From Streptomyces sp. NRRL F-5727 (GTDB taxonomy: Bacteria; Actinomycetota; Actinomycetes; Streptomycetales; Streptomycetaceae): DNA of 64,000 bases. Below the pieces are notes generated by a model. That model saw only the letters and a program-made list of their open reading frames with translations. It did not search any database and had not been told where the DNA came from. The position numbers were made by a program, and so were the translations under genes. The stretch is taken from assembly GCF_000719555.1 (NCBI RefSeq), contig NZ_JOGX01000008.1:124001-188000 (forward strand), in the 5' to 3' direction. Each line of letters begins with the position of its first letter. Position 1 is the stretch's first letter. Shown piece after piece: positions 8,003 through 17,655 of this stretch.

Positions 8003-9520
8003 CTAGTACAGGGCGTCCCGGCCCTCCCGGCCCAACCGGCTGTGCCGGCGCCCGTACAGGAAGTACACGACGATGCCGATCGCCATCCAGACCGCGAAGC
8101 GGAACCAGGTCTCGCCGGGCAGGTTGAGCATCAGCCAGAGCGAGGCGGCGATGGAGAGGATCGGCAGCACCGGCACCCACGGGGTGCGGAAGGCGCGGTG
8201 CAGGTCGGGGCGGGTGCGGCGGAGGACCATGACGCCGGCGGCGACCATCACGAAGGCGAAGAGGGTGCCGATGTTCACCAGCGTCGCGAGCTCGTTGATG
8301 CTGGTGAAGCCGGCCACGATGGCGATGACCACGCCGAGCAGGATGGTCGGGCGGTACGGGGTCTTGAACCGCGGGTGGGTGACCGAGAAGAAGCGGGGCA
8401 GCAGCCCGTCGCGGCTCATGGCGAAGAAGACGCGGGTCTGGCCGAGCAGCAGGATCAGACAGACCGTGGTGAGGCCGACGGCGGCGCCGAAGCTGATCAC
8501 GCCCGCGTAGAAGGGATGGCCGGCGGCCTTGAAGGCGTCGGCGAGCGGGGCGCTGACGGACAGTTCGGTGTAGTGCTGCATGCCGGTGACGACCAGGGCG
8601 ACCGCCACGTACAGCACGGTGCAGATGAGCAGCGAGCCGAGGATGCCGCGGGGCATGTCGCGCTGCGGCAGCTTGGTCTCCTCGGCGGCGGTGGCGACCA
8701 CGTCGAAGCCGATGAAGGCGAAGAAGACGATGGAGGCGGCGGTGAAGATGCCCATCACGCCGAAGTTGGTGGGCTCGTAGCCGAAGAGGAGCTGGACCAG
8801 CGGGGAGTCCCAGTTCGAGCCGCCGCCCTCCGGGGTCACGGCCGGCGGGATGAACGGCTTGTAGTTGTCGCCGACGATGAAGAACAGGCCGGCGACGATC
8901 ACGATCATCACGACGGTGACCTTGATCGCCACCACGACGGCGGTGATCCGGGCGGAGAGCTTCATGCCCAGGACGAGGATCACGGTCAGCACCAGGACCA
9001 GCAGGAAGGCCAGGATGTCGAAGGTGCCTCCCGGCGCGTCGGGGCCCTCCAGGGCGGCCGGCAGATGCCAGCCGATGTTGTCCATCAGCGAGCGCACGTA
9101 CCCCGACCAGCCGACCGCCACCACCGCCGTGCCCAGCGCGAACTCCAGCACCAGGTCCCAGCCGATGATCCAGGCCGGCAGCTCGCCGATGGAGGCGTAC
9201 GCGAAGGTGTACGCCGATCCGGCGACCGGCACCGTCGAGGCGAACTCGGCGTAGCAGAGCGCGGCCAGGGCGCAGACGATGCCGGCCGCGACGAAGGCGA
9301 GCGCGGTGGCCGGTCCGGCGTTCTCCTTGGCGACCTTGCCGGTCAGGACGAAGATGCCGGTGCCGATGATGACGCCGACGCCGAAGACCGTGAGGTCCCA
9401 GGCGGACAGGGACTTCCGGAGCGCGTGCTCCGGTTCCTCGGTGTCCCGGATGGACTGCTCGACCGACTTGGTCCGGAACATTCCGGTGTTGGCCCGTGGG
9501 GGGCGCTGGTCCGTGCTCAC
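8003..9520 (-). CDS. APC-superfamily amino-acid permease
   Basis: A 505-aa membrane transporter of the amino acid-polyamine-organocation superfamily, close to the cationic amino-acid transporter (YfnA/CAT) branch. The first membrane helix carries the family signature GVGVIIGTGIFVLTG. About 12-14 hydrophobic segments follow, with the conserved PVAGSAYTFAYASIGE and the mid-protein FFAFIGFDVVATAAEE. The cytoplasmic N-terminus is charged and the C-terminus ends shortly after the last helix. The GTG at 9520 is preceded by GGAGG at 9 bases. It is monocistronic; the hairpin upstream belongs to dxs. The transported amino acid is not determined by sequence alone. Confidence 0.88.
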   Translation of the reverse strand: MSTDQRPPRANTGMFRTKSVEQSIRDTEEPEHALRKSLSAWDLTVFGVGVIIGTGIFVLTGKVAKENAGPATALAFVAAGIVCALAALCYAEFASTVPVAGSAYTFAYASIGELPAWIIGWDLVLEFALGTAVVAVGWSGYVRSLMDNIGWHLPAALEGPDAPGGTFDILAFLLVLVLTVILVLGMKLSARITAVVVAIKVTVVMIVIVAGLFFIVGDNYKPFIPPAVTPEGGGSNWDSPLVQLLFGYEPTNFGVMGIFTAASIVFFAFIGFDVVATAAEETKLPQRDMPRGILGSLLICTVLYVAVALVVTGMQHYTELSVSAPLADAFKAAGHPFYAGVISFGAAVGLTTVCLILLLGQTRVFFAMSRDGLLPRFFSVTHPRFKTPYRPTILLGVVIAIVAGFTSINELATLVNIGTLFAFVMVAAGVMVLRRTRPDLHRAFRTPWVPVLPILSIAASLWLMLNLPGETWFRFAVWMAIGIVVYFLYGRRHSRLGREGRDALY

Positions 9521-9618
9521 CGTCGTAACCTCCGCGTCGTCTGTGACGTCGGGTCTCGTGGCCCCGCGGACGGGAATGGGGGGGCGCTGCCCGCGGTGAA
9601 GTCAGGATGCACGCGAAA

Positions 9619-9656
9619 GGGCCGGTCGGCACCCCGGAGGGTGAGCCGACCGGCCC
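9619..9656 (-). terminator. dxs terminator
   Basis: A 12-base perfect stem (gggccggtcggc) with a 14-base loop lies 40 bases downstream of the dxs stop on the minus strand. Confidence 0.75.
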
Positions 9657-9695
9657 AATGGTGACGCCGGGTGACCGGTCCGCCGGGGGCGGAGG

Positions 9696-11615
9696 TCAGT
9701 CGCGGGCGGGCTCCACGGCCTGCTCCCGGGCCTCGAACCGTCCGTCGAGGCGCGAGACCAGTCCGGTGACCTGGCGCGCGATGTCGGGGGCGGTCAGCCC
9801 GATCTCGGCCATGACCTCGCCGCGGGAGGCGTGGTCGAGGAAGACCGGCGGGATGCCGAAGTCACGCAGCGGCACGTCGACGCCCGCGTCGCGCAGCGCC
9901 TGGGCGACGGCCGAGCCGACGCCGCCGACGCGGCTGTTGTCCTCGACGGTGACGACGACCCGGTGGTCGGCGGCGAGCGGGGCGAGGGCCTCGTCGACCG
10001 GCTTGACCCAGCGGGGGTCGACCACGGTGGTGGAGATGCCCTGCTGGTCGAGGAGACCGGCGATCTCCAGGCACATCGGGGCGAGCGCGCCGACGGAGAC
10101 CAGCAGGACGTCGGGCCGGTCGGTGCCGGCCTCGCGGAGCACGTCCATGCCGCCGACCCGGCCCACGGCGGGGACGGCGGGGCCGACCGCGCCCTTGGAG
10201 AAGCGGACCACGGTGGGGGCGTCGGTGACCTCGACGGCCTCGCGGAGCTGGGCGCGGACCTGGTCGGCGTCGCGCGGGGCGGCGAGCCGCAGGCCGGGCA
10301 CGACCTGGAGGATCGACATGTCCCACATGCCGTTGTGGGAGGCGCCGTCGGTGCCGGTGACGCCGGCCCGGTCCAGGACGAAGGTGACGCCGCACTTGTG
10401 CAGGGCCACGTCCATCAGGACCTGGTCGAAGGCGCGGTTGAGGAAGGTCGCGTAGACCGCGAAGACCGGGTGCAGACCGCCGGTGGCGAGGCCGGCGGCG
10501 GAGACGGCGCCGTGCTGCTCGGCGATGCCGACGTCGAAGACGCGCTCCGGGAACTCCTTGGCGAAGCGGTCCAGGCCGACCGGCTGGAGCATGGCGGCGG
10601 TGATCGCCACGATGTCCTCGCGCTCCTTGCCGAGCGCGACCATCTCCTCGCCGAAGACGCTGGTCCAGTCGGCGCCCGAGGTGGAGATCGGGAGGCCGGT
10701 GTCGGGGTGGATCTTGCCGACGGCGTGGAAGCGGTCGGCCTCGTCCTGGAGGGCGGGCTGGTAGCCGCGGCCCTTCTCGGTGAGGCAGTGCACGATGACC
10801 GGGCCGCCGAAGCGCTTGGCGCGGGTGAGCGCGGACTCCAGGGCCTCGATGTCGTGGCCGTCGATGGGGCCGACGTACTTCAGGCCGAGGTCCTCGAACA
10901 TGCCCTGGGGGGCGATGAAGTCCTTGAGGCCCTTCTTGGCGCCGTGCAGGGTCTCGTAGAGCGGCTTCCCGACGACCGGGGTGCGCTCCAGGATGTCCTT
11001 GCCGCGGGCGAGGAAGCGCTCGTAGCCGTCGCTGGTGCGCAGGGTGGCCAGGTGGTTGGCGAGGCCGCCGATGGTGGGCGCGTAGGAGCGCTCGTTGTCG
11101 TTGACGACGATGACGAGCGGGCGGTCCTTGGCGGCGGCGATGTTGTTGAGCGCCTCCCAGGCCATGCCGCCGGTGAGGGCCCCGTCGCCGATGACGGCGA
11201 CGACGTGGTCGTCCTTCTTCAGGATCTGGTTGGCCTTGGCGAGGCCGTCGGCCCAGCCGAGGACGGTCGAGGCGTGTGAGTTCTCGATCACGTCGTGCTC
11301 GGACTCGGCCTGCGAGGGGTAGCCGGAGAGGCCGCCCTTCATCTTCAGCTTGGAGAAGTCCTGGCGGCCGGTGAGCAGCTTGTGCACGTAGCTCTGGTGG
11401 CCGGTGTCCCAGAGGACCTTGTCCTTCGGGGAGTCGAAGACGCGGTGCAGGGCGATGGTCAGTTCGACCACGCCGAGGTTGGGGCCGAGGTGTCCGCCGG
11501 TCTTGGACACGGCGTCGACGAGGAAGGTCCGGACCTCCGCGGCCAGCTGGTCCAGCTGTTCCGGGGAGAGCCGGTCCAGGTCGCGCGGTGTCCTGATACG
11601 GGTCAGCAGGGCCAC
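9696..11615 (-). CDS. dxs: 1-deoxy-D-xylulose-5-phosphate synthase
   Basis: A 639-aa thiamine-diphosphate enzyme that condenses pyruvate and glyceraldehyde-3-phosphate to DXP, the entry step of the MEP isoprenoid pathway. It shows [18 protein letters not shown] at the start, the ThDP/Mg motif [26 protein letters not shown], the transketolase central domain with [16 protein letters not shown], and the C-terminal transketolase domain. The true start is the GTG at 11615, preceded by AAGGAGG, giving [16 protein letters not shown], the usual Streptomyces N-terminus. Upstream in-frame codons are not conserved. It is monocistronic with its own terminator. Confidence 0.96.
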   Translation of the reverse strand: MALLTRIRTPRDLDRLSPEQLDQLAAEVRTFLVDAVSKTGGHLGPNLGVVELTIALHRVFDSPKDKVLWDTGHQSYVHKLLTGRQDFSKLKMKGGLSGYPSQAESEHDVIENSHASTVLGWADGLAKANQILKKDDHVVAVIGDGALTGGMAWEALNNIAAAKDRPLVIVVNDNERSYAPTIGGLANHLATLRTSDGYERFLARGKDILERTPVVGKPLYETLHGAKKGLKDFIAPQGMFEDLGLKYVGPIDGHDIEALESALTRAKRFGGPVIVHCLTEKGRGYQPALQDEADRFHAVGKIHPDTGLPISTSGADWTSVFGEEMVALGKEREDIVAITAAMLQPVGLDRFAKEFPERVFDVGIAEQHGAVSAAGLATGGLHPVFAVYATFLNRAFDQVLMDVALHKCGVTFVLDRAGVTGTDGASHNGMWDMSILQVVPGLRLAAPRDADQVRAQLREAVEVTDAPTVVRFSKGAVGPAVPAVGRVGGMDVLREAGTDRPDVLLVSVGALAPMCLEIAGLLDQQGISTTVVDPRWVKPVDEALAPLAADHRVVVTVEDNSRVGGVGSAVAQALRDAGVDVPLRDFGIPPVFLDHASRGEVMAEIGLTAPDIARQVTGLVSRLDGRFEAREQAVEPARD

Positions 11616-11751
11616 CCGTGCCTCCTTGCGTTCTGAGCTGGTCGAGCTTGCCGATTTTGCCGAGTCTAATGTTCCGTCTTGGATCGTGGGCATCGGGCCA
11701 GGCGGAGTGGCATCACCCGCATGGGGGATGTACTGCTCCGGACGCGACGGT

Positions 11752-11779
11752 GCCCGGCACCGGTTCACCGGTGCCGGGC
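11752..11779 (-). terminator. Terminator of the xylFGH operon
   Basis: A 12-base perfect stem (gcccggcaccgg) with loop ttca lies 55 bases after the xylH stop on the minus strand. Confidence 0.8.
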
Positions 11780-11834
11780 GAATGTGGCGCGTCTTACCCG
11801 AGACGTGTCACACGCGTCGCGCGTGTCCCGCGTG

Positions 11835-13124
11835 TCACGCCCGTCCCGCGGACTTCTGGGTCTTGCGGGAGACGGAGTCGATGATCACGGCGATGAGGAG
11901 CACCGCGCCGGTGATCATGTACTGGATGGCGTTGGACTCCAGGTTGAGCTGGTTGAGGCCCTGGACGATCGACTGGAGCACCAGGATGCCCAGGAGCGCC
12001 GACCAGACCTTGCCGCGGCCGCCGAAGAGGGACGTGCCGCCGATGACCGCCGCCGCGATGCACATCATGAGCTGGTTGCCGCCGCCGAGGGAGCGGTCGG
12101 CGCCGCCGGTGGCGGAGGCCAGGAAGAGGCCGCCGACGGCGCCCAGGGTGCCGGAGATCATGAAGACGGAGATCCGGATCCAGGCGACGTTGATGCCGGC
12201 CCGGCGGGCCGCCTCGATGCCGCCGCCGACCGCGAAGACCTGGCGGCCGTAGGTGGTGCGGCGCAGGACGAAGTCGGTGACCAGCAGGATCACCAGGAAG
12301 ATCACCAGGGAGAGGGGCAGGCCCTTCTCCTGGTTGAAGCCGTACGCGGCGACCAGGACGAGGGCCGCGAGGACGCCGGTGCGCAGCAGGATCTCGCTGT
12401 GCGGGCGGTGCGGCAGCTCGGCGGCCTTGCGACGGTTGGAGTCGCGCAGCTGGGCCAGGTAGAAGGCGGCGATCACCGCGACGGCGAGGCCGTAGGCGGC
12501 GGCGACGTCGGAGAAGTAGTACTTGGTGAGGTCGCCGACGAAGCTGCCGATGGGGGTGGGGATGGTGGAGCGCTCGCCCATCACCCAGGTCTGGAGGCCG
12601 GCCCAGCCGAGGAAGCCGGCGAGGGTGACGACGAAGGCGGGTACGCCGATCTTGGCGAAGACCAGGCCGTGGAAGGCGCCGAGGAGGGTGCCGGAGAGGA
12701 TGCCGAGGAGGATCGCGAGCGCGTCCGGCATGTCGGTGGCGAAGACGCCCCAGACGGATCCGGCGAGGCCGGCGACGGAGCCGACGGCGAGGTCGATCTC
12801 GCCGAGCAGCAGCACGAAGACGATGCCGACGGCCATGATGCCGGGGCCGGCCGCGTACAGCGTGATCTGGTCGAGGTTGTACGAGGTGATGAAGTTGCCG
12901 GTCAGCGCCTGGAAGACGATGCCGATGACGATGAGGCCGACGACGACGGGCAGGGAGCCGATCTCGCCGGAGCGGATCTTGCGCTTGAACTCGTCGACGT
13001 AGCCCTTGAGGCCCTGCTCGCGGACGAGGAGGCGGGGGTCGACGGCGGGGATCGCGGCGGCGGCCTCGGCGGTGCGGGGCTCGGGGACCTCGGCCTTCTC
13101 GGTCGCCTCGGGGGTCGTGCTCAC
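11835..13124 (-). CDS. xylH: Sugar ABC transporter permease, XylH-like
   Basis: A 429-aa integral-membrane permease of the BPD_transp_2 (ribose/xylose) family. A charged cytoplasmic N-terminus of about 60 residues is followed by about 10 hydrophobic helices. These include a GEIDLAVGSVAGLAGSVWG segment and the family motif in GRQVFAVGGGIEAARRAGIN. The C-terminal ISVFMISGTLGAVGG and GGTSLFGGRGKVWSALLGILVL are typical of this family. The GTG at 13124 overlaps the stop of the ATPase gene (GTGA), showing translational coupling. It forms a xylose-type importer with the two genes upstream. The substrate is inferred from synteny with the S. coelicolor xylFGH locus. Confidence 0.9.
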   Translation of the reverse strand: MSTTPEATEKAEVPEPRTAEAAAAIPAVDPRLLVREQGLKGYVDEFKRKIRSGEIGSLPVVVGLIVIGIVFQALTGNFITSYNLDQITLYAAGPGIMAVGIVFVLLLGEIDLAVGSVAGLAGSVWGVFATDMPDALAILLGILSGTLLGAFHGLVFAKIGVPAFVVTLAGFLGWAGLQTWVMGERSTIPTPIGSFVGDLTKYYFSDVAAAYGLAVAVIAAFYLAQLRDSNRRKAAELPHRPHSEILLRTGVLAALVLVAAYGFNQEKGLPLSLVIFLVILLVTDFVLRRTTYGRQVFAVGGGIEAARRAGINVAWIRISVFMISGTLGAVGGLFLASATGGADRSLGGGNQLMMCIAAAVIGGTSLFGGRGKVWSALLGILVLQSIVQGLNQLNLESNAIQYMITGAVLLIAVIIDSVSRKTQKSAGRA

Positions 13125-13900
13125 TGGGCTACCTCCGCGGTGCGGGCCTGCCGGCGGGTGACGGCGTTGTCCGTGGCGCCGGTGATCGCGGCGATGATCT
13201 CTTCGTGCGTGGTGGTGGCGACCGGGAAGGTGCCGTTGTTGCGGCCGAGGCGCAGGACGGCGACGGTGTCGGCGACCGCCTTCACGTCGGCCATGTTGTG
13301 GCTGATGAGGATGACGCCGAGGCCCTGCTCGCGCAGCCGCTCGACCAGGTCGAGGACCTGGGCGGTCTGCTCGACGCCGAGGGCGGCGGTGGGCTCGTCC
13401 AGGATCACGATCTTGGGGTCGCCGACCAGGGCGCGGGCGATCGCGACGACCTGCCGCTGGCCGCCGGAGAGGGCGGCGACGGGGATGCGGACGCTGGGGA
13501 TGCGGATGGAGAGGGTGGAGAGCAGGTCCTTGGCGCGCTTCTCCATGGCGACCTCGTCGAGGACGCCGCCCTTCTTGAGCTCGCGGCCGAGGAAGAGGTT
13601 GGCGACGACGTCGAGGTTGTCGCAGAGGGCGAGGTCCTGGTAGACGGTGGCGACACCGAGGTGCTGGGAGTCCTGCGGGCGGGAGATCTCGACCGGGCGG
13701 CCCTCCCACTCGATGACGCCCTCGTCGATCGGGTGGACGCCCGCGATCGTCTTGACCAGGGTGGACTTTCCGGCGCCGTTGTCGCCGACGAGGGCGACGA
13801 CCTCACCGGCGTGGACTTCGAGGTCGACACCGGAGAGGACCTGGACCGCTCCGAATCGCTTGAAGATCCCGCGCAACGCCAGGACAGGCGTCTGGGACAC
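13121..13900 (-). CDS. xylG: Sugar ABC transporter ATP-binding protein, XylG-like
   Basis: A 259-aa single-ABC-domain ATPase. Walker A is GDNGAGKST near residue 40, the signature is ALSGGQRQVVAIARAL, Walker B is KIVILDEPTAALG, and the switch His is in LISHNMADV. It energises sugar import through XylH. Unlike E. coli XylG or RbsA (about 500 aa, two ABC cassettes) it has only one cassette, as in other actinobacterial homologues, and so presumably dimerises. The GTG at 13900 follows GAAGGAG at 9 bases. Its stop overlaps the xylH start. The 236-base gap to xylF is full of hairpins. Confidence 0.9.
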   Translation of the reverse strand: MSQTPVLALRGIFKRFGAVQVLSGVDLEVHAGEVVALVGDNGAGKSTLVKTIAGVHPIDEGVIEWEGRPVEISRPQDSQHLGVATVYQDLALCDNLDVVANLFLGRELKKGGVLDEVAMEKRAKDLLSTLSIRIPSVRIPVAALSGGQRQVVAIARALVGDPKIVILDEPTAALGVEQTAQVLDLVERLREQGLGVILISHNMADVKAVADTVAVLRLGRNNGTFPVATTTHEEIIAAITGATDNAVTRRQARTAEVAQ

Positions 13901-13982
13901 GTGAACCAACTCCTTCGCCGCCCGTGCGGTGGGCGGCGGCATGTCGCGCCGTGCGGCGCCGAGTTCGAGGGGGGCAGTGCTC

Positions 13983-14029
13983 GTCCGGCCCCGGACCGAC
14001 AGCGGGGTCTGGGTCGGCCGGGGCCGGAC
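13983..14029 (-). terminator. Hairpin in the xylF-xylG gap (third)
   Basis: Perfect 12-base arms gtccggccccgg and ccggggccggac flank 23 bases that pair further (ccgac/gtcgg). It is one of three successive hairpins between xylF and xylG. Confidence 0.55.
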
Positions 14030-14074
14030 GGGTCGGGGGCGGAGCCGCGGCTCGGGGGCGGGCGCGTTCCGCGT

Positions 14075-14102
14075 CCTGCCGGGGTCTGACGCCCCCGGCA
14101 GG
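14075..14102 (-). terminator. Hairpin in the xylF-xylG gap (second)
   Basis: A perfect 10-base stem (cctgccgggg) with an 8-base loop lies just past the first hairpin. Confidence 0.55.
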
Positions 14103-14109
14103 AGGGGGC

Positions 14110-14129
14110 GGGCCCGGAAGTCCGGGCCC
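14110..14129 (-). terminator. Hairpin directly after xylF
   Basis: A perfect 9-base stem (gggcccgga) with loop ag lies 7 bases after the xylF stop. It probably stabilises the xylF mRNA 3' end or attenuates read-through into xylGH. Confidence 0.65.
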
Positions 14130-14136
14130 GGGGGGC

Positions 14137-15201
14137 TTACTTGATGCCCAGCTCGGCGCACTTGGCGGCGAGGTCCGCGGAGCAGATGTCGGCGGCGGCG
14201 TAGATGCCGTCCTTGATCACCGTGGACTGGATGTTGGTCTTGTCGACGACCACCGGGGCGAAGAGGGTGGACTTCACGCCGTCGGTCTCGCCCTGGGCGC
14301 CGAGGTCCTTGCCCTGGAGCAGGTTGACCGAGAACTTGGCGGCCTCGGGGGCCAGCTGGAGCGGCGACTTGTAGATGGTGAAGGTCTGGGTGCCGGCGAC
14401 GATCCGCTGGATGCCCGCGACCTCGGCGTCCTGGCCGCCGACCGGGATGCCCTTGATGCCGGCGTTCTCCAGGGAGGTGATGATGCCGCCCGCCATGCCG
14501 TCGTTGGCGGAGTAGACGGCGCCGATCTTGTCCTTGCCGACGGAGGAGATGGCGGCGGCCATCTTCTCGCCCGCGACCTTCGGGTCCCACTCGCCGGACG
14601 CCTCGTAGGCGATCTTGCCGACCTTGCCGTCGAGGGCGGTGTGGGCGCCCTTCTTGAAGAGACCGGCGTTCGGGTCCTTCTCGTCGCCGTTGATCATCAC
14701 GATCTGGGCGGTGGCGGCCTTGGCGCCGAGGGCGGAGAGCAGGGCCTGGCCCTGGAGCTCGCCGACCTTGTTGTTGTCGTGGCTGACGTAGGCGTCGGCG
14801 CCCTCGATCGCGCGGTCGTACGCGACGACCTTGACGCCCTTGCCCTGCGCCTCCTTGACCCAGCCGGCGGCCTTGGCGGAGTCGACCGGGTCGAGCGCGA
14901 TGACCTTGACGCCGTCGGCGATGAGCTGGTCGAACTGCTGCTTCTGCTTCACGACGTCGGAGACGGCGTTGTTGTAGACGACCTCGCAGTCGCCGCAGGC
15001 CGCCTTGACGGCCTTCTCGAACTGCGGCTTGTCCAGGGACTCGTACCGCGCGGTCTTGTTCTCCGGGAGGAGCAGACCGATCTTGGTCGAGCTGCCCTTG
15101 TCCTCGCCGTCACCGCCGCCGGCCTGGCCACAGGCGGAGAGCGCGAGGGCCATCGAGACCGCGGCCGAGCCTATGACGACACGACGAGTCATTGCGTTCA
15201 T
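14137..15201 (-). CDS. xylF: Xylose-type sugar-binding lipoprotein
   Basis: A 354-aa periplasmic-binding-protein type 1 (ribose/xylose family) lipoprotein. The N-terminus MTRRVVIGSAAVSMALALSACG is a signal peptide with lipobox LSAC; the Cys becomes lipidated. The mature protein shows IGLLLPENKTARYE, ALDPVDSAKAAGWV, the D-x-N in SHDNNKVGE and VYSANDGMAGGI, as in XylF-like receptors. It captures sugar outside the membrane for XylG/XylH. The ATG at 15201 follows GGGAGG. It is the first gene of the operon, directly downstream of the ROK repressor gene. Exact sugar specificity is inferred from synteny. Confidence 0.9.
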   Translation of the reverse strand: MNAMTRRVVIGSAAVSMALALSACGQAGGGDGEDKGSSTKIGLLLPENKTARYESLDKPQFEKAVKAACGDCEVVYNNAVSDVVKQKQQFDQLIADGVKVIALDPVDSAKAAGWVKEAQGKGVKVVAYDRAIEGADAYVSHDNNKVGELQGQALLSALGAKAATAQIVMINGDEKDPNAGLFKKGAHTALDGKVGKIAYEASGEWDPKVAGEKMAAAISSVGKDKIGAVYSANDGMAGGIITSLENAGIKGIPVGGQDAEVAGIQRIVAGTQTFTIYKSPLQLAPEAAKFSVNLLQGKDLGAQGETDGVKSTLFAPVVVDKTNIQSTVIKDGIYAAADICSADLAAKCAELGIK

Positions 15202-15323
15202 GTGGGGTTGCCTCCCTGACGAGGCCGCGACGGTGCGGCCGAGGTGTCACGAAGTCAACTCGGCCGCAACACCGTCGTCAAGAAGTGAAAACTTAACGAG
15301 ATGACAACGGTGGTTATCGTTCT

Positions 15324-16544
15324 CTAAGTGAAGGCGGGCACGGATACCGGCAGCGTGGCCGCGTGAGCACTCTCCGTACCGGTCAGCAGGGTCGCGTCAC
15401 CCATCTCGCTCAGCACCAGCGCCAGCGCGCCCAGCACCTCGGCGCGGCCGCCCAGGGCCCCCTGGACCAGGGAGAGCTGGCGGGCGGCGCTGGGGATCGC
15501 GTACCGGCCGACCGAGTCCCGGATCGGGGCGAGCACCAGCTCGCCGGCCTCGGCGAGGTCGCCGCCGAGCACCACCCGGCTCGGGTTCAAGAGGTTGCAG
15601 AGGTTGGCGACCCCGCTGCCGATGTGGCGCCCGACGTCGGCGATGACCCGCCGGCAGCCCGGGTCGCCCTCGCGGGCCAGCTGCACCACCCGCTCCATGG
15701 TGAGGTCCGGCCCGTGGCTGGGCTGGAGCAGCGGCAGCACGTAGCGGGCGGCGGTGAAGGTCTCCAGGCAGCCGCGGTTGCCGCAGCGGCAGACCGGGCC
15801 CGACTCGTCGAGGGTGATGTGGCCGATCTCGCCGGCCGTGCCGCCGGGCCCCCGGTACACCCGCCCGTCGATCACGAGGCCGGCGCCCACACCGCTCGCC
15901 ACCTTGATGTACGCCAGGTCCTTGACGCCCCGGCCGCTCCCCCACACCAGCTCGCCGAGCGCGCCCAGGTTGGCGTCGTTGTCGACGTGGACGGGGACCC
16001 CGAGCCGGGCGGAGAGCTCCTCGGCGGGGTTGATGCCGCTCCAGCCCGGCAGGATCGACGTGGAGCCGAGGGTGCCGGAGGAGACGTCGATCGGGCCGGG
16101 CACGCCGAGCCCGACGCCGATCACCTTGTCGCGGCCGATGCCGGTGGCCTCGATCAGCCGGTTGACCAGCTGTTCCGCCCGGTCGAAGCCCTCCGCGGCG
16201 GAGGCGTCCACGTCGAGCGGCTCGGCCTCCTCGGCGAGCACCTGGTGGGCGAGGTTGCCGACCGCGACCCGCAGGTGGGTGTGGCCGAAGTCGACGCCGA
16301 TGACGATGCCGGCGTCGCCGGAGAGGGAGACGCTGCGGGCCCGGCGGCCGCCCGCCGAGGTCGGGGTGACCTCGACCGTGCCGCCGTCCTTGAGCTCGCG
16401 GACGATGTTGGAGACGGTCGCCGCCGACAGCCCCGTCGCCCGGGCGATCTCCGCCTGGGTCAGCGAACCGGCCATCCGCACCGCCCGCACGACCCGCTCC
16501 AGATTGGCCCTGTGCAGCGACGTCTGCGACCCCGGAGTCTCCAT
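15324..16544 (-). CDS. rok7B7: ROK-family transcriptional regulator, Rok7B7-like
   Basis: A 406-aa ROK repressor. The N-terminal winged helix-turn-helix has LTQAEIARATGLSAATVSNIVREL. The ROK domain follows, with an ATP-like DFGHTHLRVAVG, the sugar-site stretch DNDANLGALGEL, and the zinc motif GHITLDESGPVCRCGNRGC (H and three Cys). It senses a sugar or sugar phosphate and controls neighbouring transport operons. The position between xylFGH and ngcEFG is the arrangement I recall for S. coelicolor rok7B7. The ATG at 16544 has a purine-rich upstream stretch (GGGAGTGAGAGAG). An ATG at 16577 would add 11 residues but has no ribosome site. Confidence 0.88.
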   Translation of the reverse strand: METPGSQTSLHRANLERVVRAVRMAGSLTQAEIARATGLSAATVSNIVRELKDGGTVEVTPTSAGGRRARSVSLSGDAGIVIGVDFGHTHLRVAVGNLAHQVLAEEAEPLDVDASAAEGFDRAEQLVNRLIEATGIGRDKVIGVGLGVPGPIDVSSGTLGSTSILPGWSGINPAEELSARLGVPVHVDNDANLGALGELVWGSGRGVKDLAYIKVASGVGAGLVIDGRVYRGPGGTAGEIGHITLDESGPVCRCGNRGCLETFTAARYVLPLLQPSHGPDLTMERVVQLAREGDPGCRRVIADVGRHIGSGVANLCNLLNPSRVVLGGDLAEAGELVLAPIRDSVGRYAIPSAARQLSLVQGALGGRAEVLGALALVLSEMGDATLLTGTESAHAATLPVSVPAFT

Positions 16545-16655
16545 CGACTCTCTCACTCCCACCGTTTTCTCCAACATGTGAACTCTAAGGGGACGCTTTC
16601 GCCTTCGCTTCCGTCAAGACCCGGAACACCCCAGGGGGCGCGCGGAGACAGGCGA

Positions 16656-16687
16656 AGGCCCCCGCACGCGAACGCGCGCGGGGGCCT
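16656..16687 (-). terminator. Terminator of the ngcEFG operon
   Basis: A 10-base stem (aggcccccgc) extends by four more pairs (cgcg) across one mismatch, with loop aa. It lies 36 bases after the ngcG stop. Confidence 0.8.
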
Positions 16688-16722
16688 GAGAGCGCTCTCC
16701 TCCTTCTGGGGCGCCTTCTCCG

Positions 16723-17655
16723 CTACTTGACGGCGCCGGCCGTGAGTCCGGCCACCACCTGCCGCTGGAAGACGATGTACGCGGCGAGCACCGGCAGCAT
16801 CGCCATCACGAGGCCGGCGAAGAGCCCGGACCAGTCGCCCTTGTAGCCCTGGCTGACGGCGAGCTGCACCAGCCCCTGGGAGAGCACCTTGTTCTCCGGG
16901 TCCGTGTTGAGCACCGTCGGCAGCAGGTACTGGTTCCACTGACCGAGGAAGTTGAAGATGCCGACGCTGATCAGGCCCGGCTTGGCCATCGGCAGCATCA
17001 CCTGGAAGAAGGTGCGGGTGTGCGAGGCGCCGTCGATGAAAGCCGCCTCCGCCACCGAGGTCGGCAGCGTCCGGAAGAAGGCGGTCAGGAAGAAGACGGT
17101 GAAGGGCAGCGAGTACGCGATGTAGACCAGGATCAGGCCGTGCATGGTGTTCAGCAGGGCCATGTTCTGCATCACGTAGAAGAGCGGCACCAGCGCCAGG
17201 ATGATCGGGAAGCTCATCCCCCCGATGAAGAGGAAGTAGAGGAAGCGGTTCCCGGGGAACTCGAAGCGGGCCAGCACGTACGCCGCCATCGAGCCGAAGA
17301 GCAGGGTGCCGGCCAGCGAACCGCCGACCACCACGAGCGTGTTCAGGAAGTACTCGCTCATGTGCGCCTGGGTCCAGGCGCGCGACCAGTTCTCGAAGTG
17401 CAGGGTGTCCGGCAGCGACCACGGGGAGGTGAAGATCGCCCGGTCGGCCTTGAAGGAGGTCATGACCGCCCAGAGCAGCGGCAGCACCACCATGATCGCC
17501 CAGATGATCAGGACGCCGTGCGAGAAGACGTTGAGGACGGCGCCCTCCCGCTTCTCCCCGGCGGGGGCGGCGACCTTCCTGATCTCGGGGCCCTGGGCCG
17601 CCCGGGGGGCGGGGATCCGCGCGTCGCCGGTGGGCGGGGTGTCGGTGGTCTTCAT
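16723..17655 (-). CDS. ngcG: N-acetylglucosamine/chitooligosaccharide ABC permease
   Basis: A 310-aa MalG-type permease with about six membrane helices and a 40-residue cytoplasmic leader. The conserved EAA loop is visible as EAAFIDGASHTRTFFQVMLPMAKPG, where the ATPase docks. The family motif NTLVVV precedes the permease core. It pairs with NgcF to form the channel. The ATG at 17655 shares its A with the ngcF stop (TGATG), indicating coupling. No ATPase gene lies in the operon, as expected for Streptomyces CUT1 systems, which share MsiK. The substrate is inferred from synteny and from the binding protein. Confidence 0.88.
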   Translation of the reverse strand: MKTTDTPPTGDARIPAPRAAQGPEIRKVAAPAGEKREGAVLNVFSHGVLIIWAIMVVLPLLWAVMTSFKADRAIFTSPWSLPDTLHFENWSRAWTQAHMSEYFLNTLVVVGGSLAGTLLFGSMAAYVLARFEFPGNRFLYFLFIGGMSFPIILALVPLFYVMQNMALLNTMHGLILVYIAYSLPFTVFFLTAFFRTLPTSVAEAAFIDGASHTRTFFQVMLPMAKPGLISVGIFNFLGQWNQYLLPTVLNTDPENKVLSQGLVQLAVSQGYKGDWSGLFAGLVMAMLPVLAAYIVFQRQVVAGLTAGAVK

